In this document: positions 29,459-37,443 of the stretch, piece by piece
How the letters are laid out: every line of letters begins with the position of its first letter
Numbering within the stretch: position 1 is the stretch's first letter
Assembly (NCBI GenBank): GCA_951813045.1
Contig: CATOTF010000002.1
Span: 1,426,001 to 1,490,000 of the forward strand
Source: an uncultured Rhizobiaceae bacterium
Lineage (GTDB): Bacteria; Pseudomonadota; Alphaproteobacteria; Rhizobiales; Rhizobiaceae
Direction: 5' to 3'
DNA length: 64,000 nucleotides
The notes under the pieces: model-generated
Told to the model about the DNA's origin: nothing
Seen by the model: only the letters and a program-made list of their open reading frames with translations
The model's database searches: none
Translations under genes and position numbers: made by a program

Positions 29459-29474
29459 GTCGCCATCGCGACTG
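29457..29474 (+). terminator. Hairpin starting in the CCA end of tRNA-Val
   Basis: CAGTCGC and GCGACTG form a 7-base-pair stem with a four-base loop right at the tRNA 3' end. No clear T-run follows. It may be a weak terminator or a processing signal, like the one after tRNA-Asp. Confidence 0.35.
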
Positions 29475-29528
29475 CCATCAAATTGTCGATAGATTGCCTG
29501 TCAACACATCAACGATCGATATTTTAGC

Positions 29529-30101
29529 TCATTGTTGGAAAAAATCCGCTTCCATCAGCTGTTTTTCCAATTCTCGCCATAATGCCGGACTGGCGCCGTC
29601 GATCTGACTATTCATCGCAAGAACCCTGTCGCGATCTATCCCGTTCTCAACCCAGCTTTGACCGTTTGCAGCCAGATTCTGAATCACGGGATTTACTCTA
29701 TCAATGGCTTTTGCAAATTTAGCTTCAGGTGTATGACGTTCTTCAAATTCCCGCCAAAGTGCCAGCAACTCAGAACCTAATGGTTCATCCAGCATTCCGA
29801 ATATCCGAATAGCAGCCCTGTCTTCTTCCTCTGCTACATCGGCACGGGCCTGTGCGTCATAAACGAAGACATCTCCAGCATCGATTTCAACAATATCATG
29901 GATCAACAACATCTTTAGAACCTTCAAAGCATCCAGTTGATTCGGTGCATGGTCCAGAAATATGAGTGCCGTTAGGGCAGCTTGCCAGGAGTGTTCAGCC
30001 GTATTCTCATAACGCTCCAACCCAAGAGGTTTTGTTTTTCTCAAAATGCCTTTGAGTTTCTCGAGCTCCAGTATGAACCCAATTCGCTTTGCAACGCTCA
30101 C
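29529..30101 (-). CDS. HD-domain hydrolase, YfbR/HDDC2-like
   Basis: This 190-residue cytoplasmic protein has an HD-type metal-dependent phosphohydrolase domain. Metal-ligand candidates are His36 in ENTAEHSWQAA (position approximate), the HD pair in MLLIHDIVEIDAGD, and a later Asp in KAIDRVNPVIQN. This layout matches the 5'-deoxynucleotidase/HDDC2 group, which dephosphorylates nucleoside monophosphates; the exact substrate is inferred only. The GTG start at 30101 is supported by a GGAGG site 7 bases upstream. It lies downstream of hupB but behind a strong terminator, so it probably has its own promoter or is read at low level. Confidence 0.85.
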   Translation of the reverse strand: MSVAKRIGFILELEKLKGILRKTKPLGLERYENTAEHSWQAALTALIFLDHAPNQLDALKVLKMLLIHDIVEIDAGDVFVYDAQARADVAEEEDRAAIRIFGMLDEPLGSELLALWREFEERHTPEAKFAKAIDRVNPVIQNLAANGQSWVENGIDRDRVLAMNSQIDGASPALWRELEKQLMEADFFQQ

Positions 30102-30121
30102 TTGATGCCTCCAAAACTGAA

Positions 30122-30147
30122 AAACCCCGCACCACGGTGCGGGGTTT
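30122..30147 (-). terminator. Rho-independent terminator of hupB
   Basis: AAACCCCGCACC and GGTGCGGGGTTT form a perfect 12-base-pair stem with a two-base apex. On the minus strand it is followed by TTTTT. It lies 26 bases after the hupB stop and just before the HD-domain gene. Confidence 0.85.
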
Positions 30148-30172
30148 AATGCTTCCGCCCAATTCGGGCGAA

Positions 30173-30445
30173 TTAGTTGATTTTGTCTTTCAGACCTTTA
30201 CCAACTTTGAAACGGGCTACGTTGGCAGCTTTGATTTCAACAGCAGCACCAGTCTGTGGGTTACGGCCCATTTTCGCTTCGCGACGTGAAACGACAAAGT
30301 TGCCGAAGCCCAGAAGGCGAACTTCTTCGCCAGCTTTCAGCGAATCCGTTACAGAATCGATGAAGCTTTCCAGTGCAGCACCGGCTTGTTCTTTAGTTAG
30401 ATCGGCCTTACCAGCCATTGAAGCAATGAGTTCTTGTTTATTCAT
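30173..30445 (-). CDS. hupB: DNA-binding protein HU
   Basis: HU is a small histone-like dimer that bends and compacts DNA. From ATG 30445 the protein has 90 residues, the family length, with the N-terminal helical dimer core, GFGNFVVSRREAKMGRNPQTG on the beta-arm entry and the IKAANVARFKVGKGLKDKIN tail. I prefer ATG 30445 to ATG 30454 because AAGGA lies 8 bases before it. Its position downstream of lon is conserved in many proteobacteria. A strong terminator follows. Confidence 0.95.
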   Translation of the reverse strand: MNKQELIASMAGKADLTKEQAGAALESFIDSVTDSLKAGEEVRLLGFGNFVVSRREAKMGRNPQTGAAVEIKAANVARFKVGKGLKDKIN

Positions 30446-30661
30446 AAGAGACATCCTTATTGTCTTAATCTCCCCCGTACGCGCGACTCAACAGGTTGAC
30501 CCATTTTCGCCTTTTCGGTTGGGCGAAACAATAGAAACCCTATAAAATAAGGGGTTTCACGCTGTTTTTGTCACCTTTTTTGCCCGCAAATTCTCCAATT
30601 CGAATATTGTGGAAGACCTGCAGATAAAAATGATGTGAAAATTCTTCATTTCGAATCAAAA

Positions 30662-30693
30662 GGGCCTGTCCAGCGAATCTACTGAACAGGCCC
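30662..30693 (-). terminator. Terminator of lon
   Basis: GGGCCTGT and ACAGGCCC arms pair as a stable stem, extended by a CAG/CTG pair, around an 8-10-base loop. On the minus strand the hairpin is followed by TTTT. It lies 21 bases after the lon stop codon. Confidence 0.75.
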
Positions 30694-30713
30694 AATCTGT
30701 TTAAGTGAATAGA

Positions 30714-33170
30714 CTAATGCGCGACGCGGGTTGATTGCTCGTCGCCTTTTGCAGCTAAAGCAGCTGATTCAGCGTCCGCTTTGGCTTCATCCCATTCAAT
30801 GCTTTCAGGCATTTTTATGAGGGCGTGAGGCAACACTTCATCAAGGTGAGCAACTGGAACAATCTCCAACGCATTTTTTACATTCTCAGGAATATCCGCC
30901 AGATCTTTCGCGTTATCTTCAGGAATTAGCACTGTTTTGATACCACCACGCAAAGCAGCCAGAAGTTTTTCCTTCAATCCACCAATCGGTAGCACCCTGC
31001 CCCGCAAGGTTATTTCACCGGTCATGGCGATATCCTTGCGCACGGGAATTCCTGTCAGCATCGATACGATAGTGGTTGCCATCGCGGTGCCAGCACTTGG
31101 GCCATCTTTTGGTGTCGCACCTTCCGGCACATGGACGTGGATATCACGCTTTTCAAATAGGGTCGGTTTGATGCCGAAATCTATTGACCGTGAACGTACA
31201 TATGAAGCGGCAGCGGAAATTGATTCCTTCATGACATCACGAAGGTTTCCAGTGACGGTCATTTTTCCCTTGCCGGGCATCATAACGCCTTCAATTGTTA
31301 GCAGTTCACCACCGACTTCGGTCCAGGCCAGTCCGGTTACAATTCCAACCTGATCCTCGGCGTCGACCTGGCCGAACCGAAATCTTTGGACACCGAGGTA
31401 ATCGTTCAGATTTTCATCCGTAATGCCAACAGCCGTTACTTCGCCTTTAGACTTCAATATCTCGGTCACTGCTTTACGCGCTAGTGTTGCCAATTCCCTT
31501 TCGAGATTACGAACGCCGGCTTCGCGGGTGTAAAGACGAATGACATTCGTCAACGCAGCGTCGGAGATTGTAATCTCGTTTTCTTCCAGTGCGTGGTTCT
31601 TAATCGCTTTTGGAATGAGATGGCGGCGGGCGATCTCGACTTTCTCATCTTCGGTGTAGCCGGCAATTCGAATAATTTCCATCCGGTCCATCAATGGGCC
31701 AGGAATATTCAACGAGTTTGCTGTCGTGACAAACATAACATTGGAAAGATCGTAATCAACTTCCAGATAATGATCGCCAAATGCGTTATTTTGTTCTGGG
31801 TCAAGGACCTCAAGTAAAGCAGATGACGGATCGCCACGAAAATCCTGGCCCATTTTATCGATCTCATCGAGAAGAAATAGTGGGTTGGCCTTTTTAGCCT
31901 TTTTCATGGACTGGATGACCTTACCGGGCATGGAGCCGATATAGGTACGTCTGTGTCCGCGAATTTCCGCCTCATCCCGCACACCACCAAGCGACATACG
32001 TACAAATTCACGGCCTGTCGCTTTCGCGATTGACTTGCCAAGTGAAGTTTTACCAACGCCCGGAGGGCCAACCAGGCACAATATTGGGCCTTTGATCTTC
32101 GCAGAACGTGTTTGAACCGCAAGAAACTCGACAATACGTTCCTTGACCTTTTCCAAGCCATAATGGTCCGTATCCAATACGGATTCAGCCTCAACCAAAT
32201 CTGTCTTTACGCGAGATTTCTTGCCCCACGGGATACCCAACAGCCAGTCAAGATAATTACGTACAACAGTAGCTTCCGCACTCATTGGGCTCATCTGCTT
32301 TAATTTCTTAAACTCAGCATCAGCCTTTTCAGTCGCTTCTTTGGAAAGCTTTGTCTTTTTAATTTTCTCTTCGAGTTCTGCCATCTCGTCGCGGCCTTCT
32401 TCACCGTCGCCAAGTTCCTTCTGAATGGCCTTCATCTGCTCGTTAAGATAATATTCGCGTTGGGTTTTCTCCATCTGGCGCTTTACACGCCCGCGAATGC
32501 GTTTTTCCACCTGAAGAACGGAAATTTCACTCTCCATCATGGCCAGAACTTTTTCCAACCGTTCCTTCACCGAAAGAAGCGACAGAATGTCCTGTTTTTC
32601 AGAGATTTTGACCGCCAAATGGGATGCAATCGTATCCGCCAGTTTCGCGTAATCCTCGATCTGCGTGACTGCAGAAACGACCTCCGGTGAAACCTTTTTA
32701 TTGAGTTTTACATAGTTCTCGAACTCAGAGGTGACGGAGCGGGACAGCGCTTCGATCTGCACTTCGTCTTCGTCGATATCAGGTGCCGGTACCGCATAAG
32801 CCTCATGGTAATCAGCGCGAGCTGTAAACCGCGTAACAGACGCCCGTTCATAACCTTCAACAAGTACCTTTACTGTACCGTCTGGCAGTTTGAGTAACTG
32901 AAGAACAGTTGCAAGTGTTCCAATATCGTACATGGCAGCAGGAGACGGATCATCATCGCCGGCATTCTTCTGCGTCACCAGAAGAATCTGCTTGTCGTTC
33001 TGCATCACTTCTTCAAGGGCGGAGATAGATTTCTCTCGCCCTACAAACAGTGGTACAATCATGTGCGGAAATACGACGATGTCTCGCAACGGCAGAACTG
33101 GAAACATGCCACCGTTTGCGTCAAAATCTATTTCTTTTCTGGCGTTTTCTTTATTACTGTCTTCAGCCAT
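30714..33170 (-). CDS. lon: Endopeptidase La (Lon protease)
   Basis: Lon is the cytoplasmic ATP-dependent serine protease for misfolded and regulatory proteins. The protein of about 818 residues has the N-terminal LON substrate-binding domain ([15 protein letters not shown]), a coiled-coil middle, an AAA+ module with Walker [10 protein letters not shown] and Walker [11 protein letters not shown], and a C-terminal protease domain with the catalytic Ser in [10 protein letters not shown] and Lys in [10 protein letters not shown]. The frame is open to 33257, but ATG 33170 (MAEDSNKE) has an AGGAAG site and fits homologues. A candidate heat-shock promoter lies upstream and a hairpin terminator downstream. 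Order clpP-clpX-lon-hupB is conserved. Confidence 0.97.
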   Translation of the reverse strand: MAEDSNKENARKEIDFDANGGMFPVLPLRDIVVFPHMIVPLFVGREKSISALEEVMQNDKQILLVTQKNAGDDDPSPAAMYDIGTLATVLQLLKLPDGTVKVLVEGYERASVTRFTARADYHEAYAVPAPDIDEDEVQIEALSRSVTSEFENYVKLNKKVSPEVVSAVTQIEDYAKLADTIASHLAVKISEKQDILSLLSVKERLEKVLAMMESEISVLQVEKRIRGRVKRQMEKTQREYYLNEQMKAIQKELGDGEEGRDEMAELEEKIKKTKLSKEATEKADAEFKKLKQMSPMSAEATVVRNYLDWLLGIPWGKKSRVKTDLVEAESVLDTDHYGLEKVKERIVEFLAVQTRSAKIKGPILCLVGPPGVGKTSLGKSIAKATGREFVRMSLGGVRDEAEIRGHRRTYIGSMPGKVIQSMKKAKKANPLFLLDEIDKMGQDFRGDPSSALLEVLDPEQNNAFGDHYLEVDYDLSNVMFVTTANSLNIPGPLMDRMEIIRIAGYTEDEKVEIARRHLIPKAIKNHALEENEITISDAALTNVIRLYTREAGVRNLERELATLARKAVTEILKSKGEVTAVGITDENLNDYLGVQRFRFGQVDAEDQVGIVTGLAWTEVGGELLTIEGVMMPGKGKMTVTGNLRDVMKESISAAASYVRSRSIDFGIKPTLFEKRDIHVHVPEGATPKDGPSAGTAMATTIVSMLTGIPVRKDIAMTGEITLRGRVLPIGGLKEKLLAALRGGIKTVLIPEDNAKDLADIPENVKNALEIVPVAHLDEVLPHALIKMPESIEWDEAKADAESAALAAKGDEQSTRVAH

Positions 33171-33331
33171 GAAAGTCTTCCTTACTTTGCTCGCAACCAA
33201 ATATGTGCATCGCGAATCCTCGGTGCTACAATAGCCACCAATTCGGACTCTGCCCACTGTCCAATGCCTTATATCACTAGGAAGTTGATATAACGGTTAA
33301 GGTGGAAATGAACATCAGCCCTGACACTGCA

Positions 33332-33359
33332 AAGTAGGAATCAAATACAGCAGTTCAAG
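33332..33359 (-). promoter_or_regulatory. Candidate sigma-32 (RpoH) promoter of lon
   Basis: On the minus strand, CTTG (33359-33356) and CCTACTT (33338-33332) are separated by 17 bases. The alphaproteobacterial RpoH pattern is about CTTG-N16-18-CYTATNT, so only one -10 position differs. Lon is a classical heat-shock gene. The leader to ATG 33170 would be about 155 bases. Confidence 0.4.
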
Positions 33360-33386
33360 GTTTAATCTGTTCCCGTAAGTACAAAA

Positions 33387-33410
33387 AACCCGCAGTTTTC
33401 ACCGCGGGTT
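33387..33410 (-). terminator. Terminator of clpX
   Basis: AACCCGC and GCGGGTT form a 7-base-pair stem with a 10-base loop, followed on the minus strand by TTTTTT. It lies 35 bases after the clpX stop, so lon is transcribed separately. Confidence 0.8.
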
Positions 33411-33444
33411 CTTAAAATAACTGGAGGGTCTATCCTCTTTTAGA

Positions 33445-34725
33445 TTAAGCGCTTTCGGCTTTCTCTTCTGACGCTTTATCGGCATAGATGTAAAGCGGTT
33501 GAGTGTTACCATTTACAACTTCCTCGGAAATCACGACTTCCTCAACGTCTTCCATTGAAGGCAATTCAAACATCGTTTCCAAAAGGATTGATTCAATAAT
33601 TGAGCGCAGGCCACGAGCGCCGGTTTTTCTGACAATCGCTTTCTTAGCAATCCCGCGAAGAGCATCTTCCTGGAAAGATAGTTTCACCTCTTCCATTTCA
33701 AACAGGCGTTGATACTGTTTTATGAGCGCATTTTTCGGCTCTGACAGAATTTCCACCAATGCATCTTCGTCGAGGTCTTCGAGGGTCGCTAGAACAGGAA
33801 TACGGCCCACGAATTCCGGAATCAGGCCAAAGCGCAGCAAATCTTCTGGCTCCAGCTCTTTAAAAAGCTCTCCTGTCTTGCGATCCTCTGGGCTTTCAAC
33901 GCTGGCGCCAAAGCCGATACCCGTATTACGACCGCGATCAGAAATGATCTTGTCGAGACCAGCAAACGCTCCGCCTGCAATAAAAAGGATATTTGTCGTA
34001 TCCACCTGAAGGAATTCCTGTTGCGGGTGCTTACGCCCACCTTGGGGAGGAACCGAAGCAACAGTTCCTTCCATAATTTTCAGCAATGCTTGCTGAACGC
34101 CTTCACCAGAGACATCACGGGTAATCGATGGGTTGTCTGATTTACGCGAAATCTTGTCGACTTCGTCTATATATACAATGCCGCGTTGGGCGCGTTCAAC
34201 GTTATAATCTGCCGATTGCAACAGTTTTAGAATGATGTTTTCAACATCTTCACCAACATAACCGGCCTCAGTCAGTGTTGTCGCATCAGCCATTGTGAAC
34301 GGTACGTCCAAAATACGAGCCAGCGTTTGAGCCAACAGCGTTTTACCGCAACCGGTCGGGCCAATCAGCATGATGTTGGACTTCGCCAGTTCAACATCAT
34401 CATTTTCACTGGCGTGGTTGAGGCGTTTGTAGTGGTTATGTACCGCGACCGACAACACGCGTTTGGCGTGGGGCTGGCCGATCACATAATCATTCAACAC
34501 ATCAAGGATTTCTTGAGGAGAAGGTGTCCCTTCGGTTGATTTAACCAGGCTGGATTTATTTTCCTCGCGGATAATATCCATACACAGTTCTACACATTCA
34601 TCGCAGATAAAAACCGTCGGTCCCGCAATCAGTTTGCGAACTTCGTGCTGGCTTTTACCGCAGAATGAACAGTAGAGCGTGTTCTTGGAATCGCCGCCGC
34701 CACCGTTGTTTGAAACCTTGCTCAT
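33445..34725 (-). CDS. clpX: ATP-dependent Clp protease ATP-binding subunit ClpX
   Basis: ClpX is the AAA+ unfoldase feeding substrates to ClpP. The 426-residue protein has the N-terminal zinc-binding domain (C19, C22, C41, C44), Walker A GPTGCGKT, Walker [10 protein letters not shown], the pore-loop GYVGEDVE and the IGF-like loop region needed for ClpP docking (IGFGA in the middle). Sensor and C-terminal domains are complete. It lies about 166 bases downstream of clpP on the same strand and is followed by a terminator. Two-gene clpPX arrangement is usual. Confidence 0.97.
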   Translation of the reverse strand: MSKVSNNGGGGDSKNTLYCSFCGKSQHEVRKLIAGPTVFICDECVELCMDIIREENKSSLVKSTEGTPSPQEILDVLNDYVIGQPHAKRVLSVAVHNHYKRLNHASENDDVELAKSNIMLIGPTGCGKTLLAQTLARILDVPFTMADATTLTEAGYVGEDVENIILKLLQSADYNVERAQRGIVYIDEVDKISRKSDNPSITRDVSGEGVQQALLKIMEGTVASVPPQGGRKHPQQEFLQVDTTNILFIAGGAFAGLDKIISDRGRNTGIGFGASVESPEDRKTGELFKELEPEDLLRFGLIPEFVGRIPVLATLEDLDEDALVEILSEPKNALIKQYQRLFEMEEVKLSFQEDALRGIAKKAIVRKTGARGLRSIIESILLETMFELPSMEDVEEVVISEEVVNGNTQPLYIYADKASEEKAESA

Positions 34726-34891
34726 ACCATACCTTTACAGGACTTGTGATCCTGTCCTTCATACCACACCAAATAGCGGAGTGGATATTAGAATCTGCTA
34801 ATCACGCCACAACAACACGATACTAGCAATACGCAAATCAAATTTCCCTTAACACGTAATCCTATCTACGTGGTTTTCGAGTAAAATTTAT

Positions 34892-35527
34892 TTAACCGTC
34901 TGTTGATCCGCCTTCAATTTCGTCACGAGATGCAATAACTTTGTCTACAACTCCAAACTCCACGGATTCATCGGCCGTCATAAAATGGTCGCGATCAAGA
35001 GTGGTCTCAATAGTGTCATAGTCTTTGCCGGTATGCTTCACATATATATCATTCAGGCGTTTCTTAAGTTTCTGAATATCAGCAGCGTGACGCTCAATTT
35101 CGGAAGCCTGGCCCTGATAACCTCCAGACGGCTGGTGCAACATCACCCGCGCATTTGGCAGTGCAAACCGCATATCCTTAGTGCCGGCTGCCAGCAGCAG
35201 AGAGCCCATTGAAGCCGCCTGCCCCATGCACAGGGTTGCAACCGCCGGTTTAATGAACTGCATAGTATCGTAAATTGCCATCCCGGAAGTCACGATACCG
35301 CCAGGCGAATTGATATAAAGGGAAATCTCTTTCTTGGGGTTTTCAGCTTCGAGAAACAAAAGCTGCGCGCACACTAATACAGCCGTTGAATCTTCAATCG
35401 GACCAGTAATGAATATAATGCGTTCTTTTAAAAGTCGCGAAAAAATATCGTAGGAGCGTTCGCCGCGGTTTGTTTGTTCAACAACCATTGGAACAAGATT
35501 CATCGCGGTTTGGATGGGATCCTTCAT
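34892..35527 (-). CDS. clpP: ATP-dependent Clp protease proteolytic subunit
   Basis: ClpP forms the tetradecameric serine-protease chamber of ClpXP/ClpAP. The 211-residue protein has the catalytic triad Ser106 (MGQAASMGS), His131 (VMLHQPSGG) and, by alignment, Asp180 (DRDHFM), plus the oxyanion glycines in [11 protein letters not shown]. The N-terminal propeptide region is about 13 residues. ATG 35527 is the only sensible start. A candidate RpoH promoter lies about 140 bases upstream. Confidence 0.97.
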   Translation of the reverse strand: MKDPIQTAMNLVPMVVEQTNRGERSYDIFSRLLKERIIFITGPIEDSTAVLVCAQLLFLEAENPKKEISLYINSPGGIVTSGMAIYDTMQFIKPAVATLCMGQAASMGSLLLAAGTKDMRFALPNARVMLHQPSGGYQGQASEIERHAADIQKLKKRLNDIYVKHTGKDYDTIETTLDRDHFMTADESVEFGVVDKVIASRDEIEGGSTDG

Positions 35528-35665
35528 AGGATGCCTTTCTATGGAGAAATTCGCTTATGCGACAACAAAGAGATTGAAAGATAAAAGAGGATTAACATCA
35601 GCCATTTGTGCTCGGATATTCACAAAATTCGTCGAACAATGATCCGTGCGAATCCATTTTCGATA

Positions 35666-35694
35666 AAATAGGCGATCACATAGCGACTTTAAAG
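35666..35694 (-). promoter_or_regulatory. Candidate sigma-32 (RpoH) promoter of clpP
   Basis: On the minus strand, CTTT (35694-35691) and CCTATTT (35672-35666) are 18 bases apart. The -10 matches the alphaproteobacterial RpoH pattern CYTATNT fully, and the -35 differs from CTTG at one base. The leader to the clpP ATG would be about 130 bases. Confidence 0.35.
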
Positions 35695-35785
35695 GGGAGA
35701 TTGCAATTGTCGTAAACACTACAATAAACGGCAATCCCAATTCGCGCATCGATACAAAACAAGAAAGATGGTAAAACTCGAGGTT

Positions 35786-37111
35786 TTAGAACTTAACTTT
35801 GAACGAGGCACTTACCGCATAAACGATATCGCTATCATAGGAGTAGGATACGTTATTTGCCGCATCACCGCCTGAAGGACCGGATCGTCCGCTTGTGAGC
35901 AGACCAATAAGGCCGCCCAATTGCAGTTCTACATCTTCGTCAACCTTGTAGGAAACGCCCCCTGCCAGGTTCCAGGTGTCGGATTGAAATCCTGATATCG
36001 TTGAGGTTCCCCTATCCCACCCCAGGGAGATCAAGCCAGATAAATCTTCGGTAAGTGCGCGACCAATCCCTGCCGTGACGGTATACCCGTCCTGATATAG
36101 CGGGTCGAATGACAGGGCTGTCTGCGCACCTGTTGCCGGGTTAATTCCTCCAACAATTGGAAGAATTCCAAGTTCGCTCCATTGTTGCCAGCGAAAATTC
36201 AAAAATGCGAGCGTTTTTGCATTAATTCCAGATTGCAATCTGACATCGATGGACTGAGGGATTGTGGCTGCAACGCTGACCGGAACAATTGCGGTTGGCC
36301 CACTTACGCCAAAACCAAGGCTGCTCTGCCCACCTTGAAGGTTATGATTAATCTCGGAGTTGTAGATAACAGCGGCGCGCAAAGCGATTGATGGTATTTC
36401 ATAAGAAAGGCCGACCCGATAACCGAACTCCTCGCCATCCACGTCAAAATTTCCCAGTCCGGACGTATTTGTTACAAGACCCACAGCCCCTATTCCCGCA
36501 GTTGCGAGATCGAGAAAACTCTGTCGTTCCTGAAAACCTTCCAGCCGTTGATACGAACCACCGGCGATCACTCGCATATAGCTTTGTCCCAGCGACGTTT
36601 CACCAACACCAAACCGGTAACCGCAGGTAAGTCCAACATCTTGAGATTTTACTTCAAATCGGACGGTGGTTGCTGAATAAGCGTTACCGGTGCCGTAGTC
36701 AGCATCAATGCCATAAGGTTCATTGTAGGATGCCAAGCAAGAAAACTGGTCTGTAATGTTCGCTTTGTAGCCGATCGAAGGAATATGATAATTTAGGTTC
36801 GGCGAAATCTTTCCGGTTGTCGCTACCGGCAAAACAGGTGCACCAGGCGGTGAAATACCATTCACGGCGTTAACGCCGCGGACAATATTTCTCAAATCAC
36901 GCTGTGGTGCCACGAATGTCTGTGTTGTTTTAACACCAGACTTTTCATCAAACAGCTGATCGATATTCACACCACCTCGATCAAATCCGCCAGCCGTCGC
37001 AGAAGTGGTCATAAAAGCAGCCCCGAGAGCTGCAGCTAACGATATATTATAGGGATACAAAGGCCCCTCCCCAAAAATCCTATCAAAGAGCGACCCACGC
37101 CCTATTTGCAC
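35786..37111 (-). CDS. FadL/OmpP1-family outer-membrane transport protein
   Basis: This 441-residue protein has a signal-like N-terminus (hydrophobic about 20-38, ending ATAGG) and then a long series of amphipathic beta-strands ending in the aromatic VKF, typical of a beta-barrel. The overall pattern (FDRGGVNIDQLF, NYHIPSIGYKANITDQFS, SLGWDRGTSTISGF) fits the FadL/Toluene_X family, which passes hydrophobic compounds such as long-chain fatty acids across the outer membrane. The substrate is not known. The start is GTG 37111, with AGG a few bases upstream; no better start precedes the signal peptide. It is monocistronic between clpP and valS. Confidence 0.8.
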   Translation of the reverse strand: MQIGRGSLFDRIFGEGPLYPYNISLAAALGAAFMTTSATAGGFDRGGVNIDQLFDEKSGVKTTQTFVAPQRDLRNIVRGVNAVNGISPPGAPVLPVATTGKISPNLNYHIPSIGYKANITDQFSCLASYNEPYGIDADYGTGNAYSATTVRFEVKSQDVGLTCGYRFGVGETSLGQSYMRVIAGGSYQRLEGFQERQSFLDLATAGIGAVGLVTNTSGLGNFDVDGEEFGYRVGLSYEIPSIALRAAVIYNSEINHNLQGGQSSLGFGVSGPTAIVPVSVAATIPQSIDVRLQSGINAKTLAFLNFRWQQWSELGILPIVGGINPATGAQTALSFDPLYQDGYTVTAGIGRALTEDLSGLISLGWDRGTSTISGFQSDTWNLAGGVSYKVDEDVELQLGGLIGLLTSGRSGPSGGDAANNVSYSYDSDIVYAVSASFKVKF

Positions 37112-37443
37112 CTTACCTATGCGGCAATTAAGGTTAACAGAATCTTAAATACGACGTTTACGTAAGCAATAATAGAAACACCCAACAATAAGGAAACATG
37201 TTTTTTACCATTTATTTCAAATTGATAGCGGGTCGGTCACGGTAATTTGTTGAAAATTCAGCCAACAATGTTTCGGCCGAATGCTCTCCAAACAAGTACA
37301 GTCTACGGTGAACTGCAAAAATTTGCATGAACAGTGACGAATCAAACCAATTATTCAAACCTGCAATTGCCCACCTGCCATTTGTAAGGTTCTCCCATCA
37401 CAACGGTGATATCATCAACGCAAAGCAATTGTCGGCCAGCAAT
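37112..37443. other. Gene-free spacer upstream of the FadL-like gene
   Basis: About 330 AT-rich bases lie between the FadL-like gene and the valS stop. I see no coding potential, tRNA or strong terminator. It presumably holds the promoter of the FadL-like gene. Confidence 0.5.

Noticed and set aside
34737-34755. ACAGGA/TCCTGT inverted repeat just upstream of clpX
   Set aside because: A short 6-base stem without a T-run; no clear terminator or operator match.
35555-35749. 64-residue minus-strand frame upstream of clpP
   Set aside because: No ribosome-binding site or recognisable pattern; it overlaps the probable clpP promoter.
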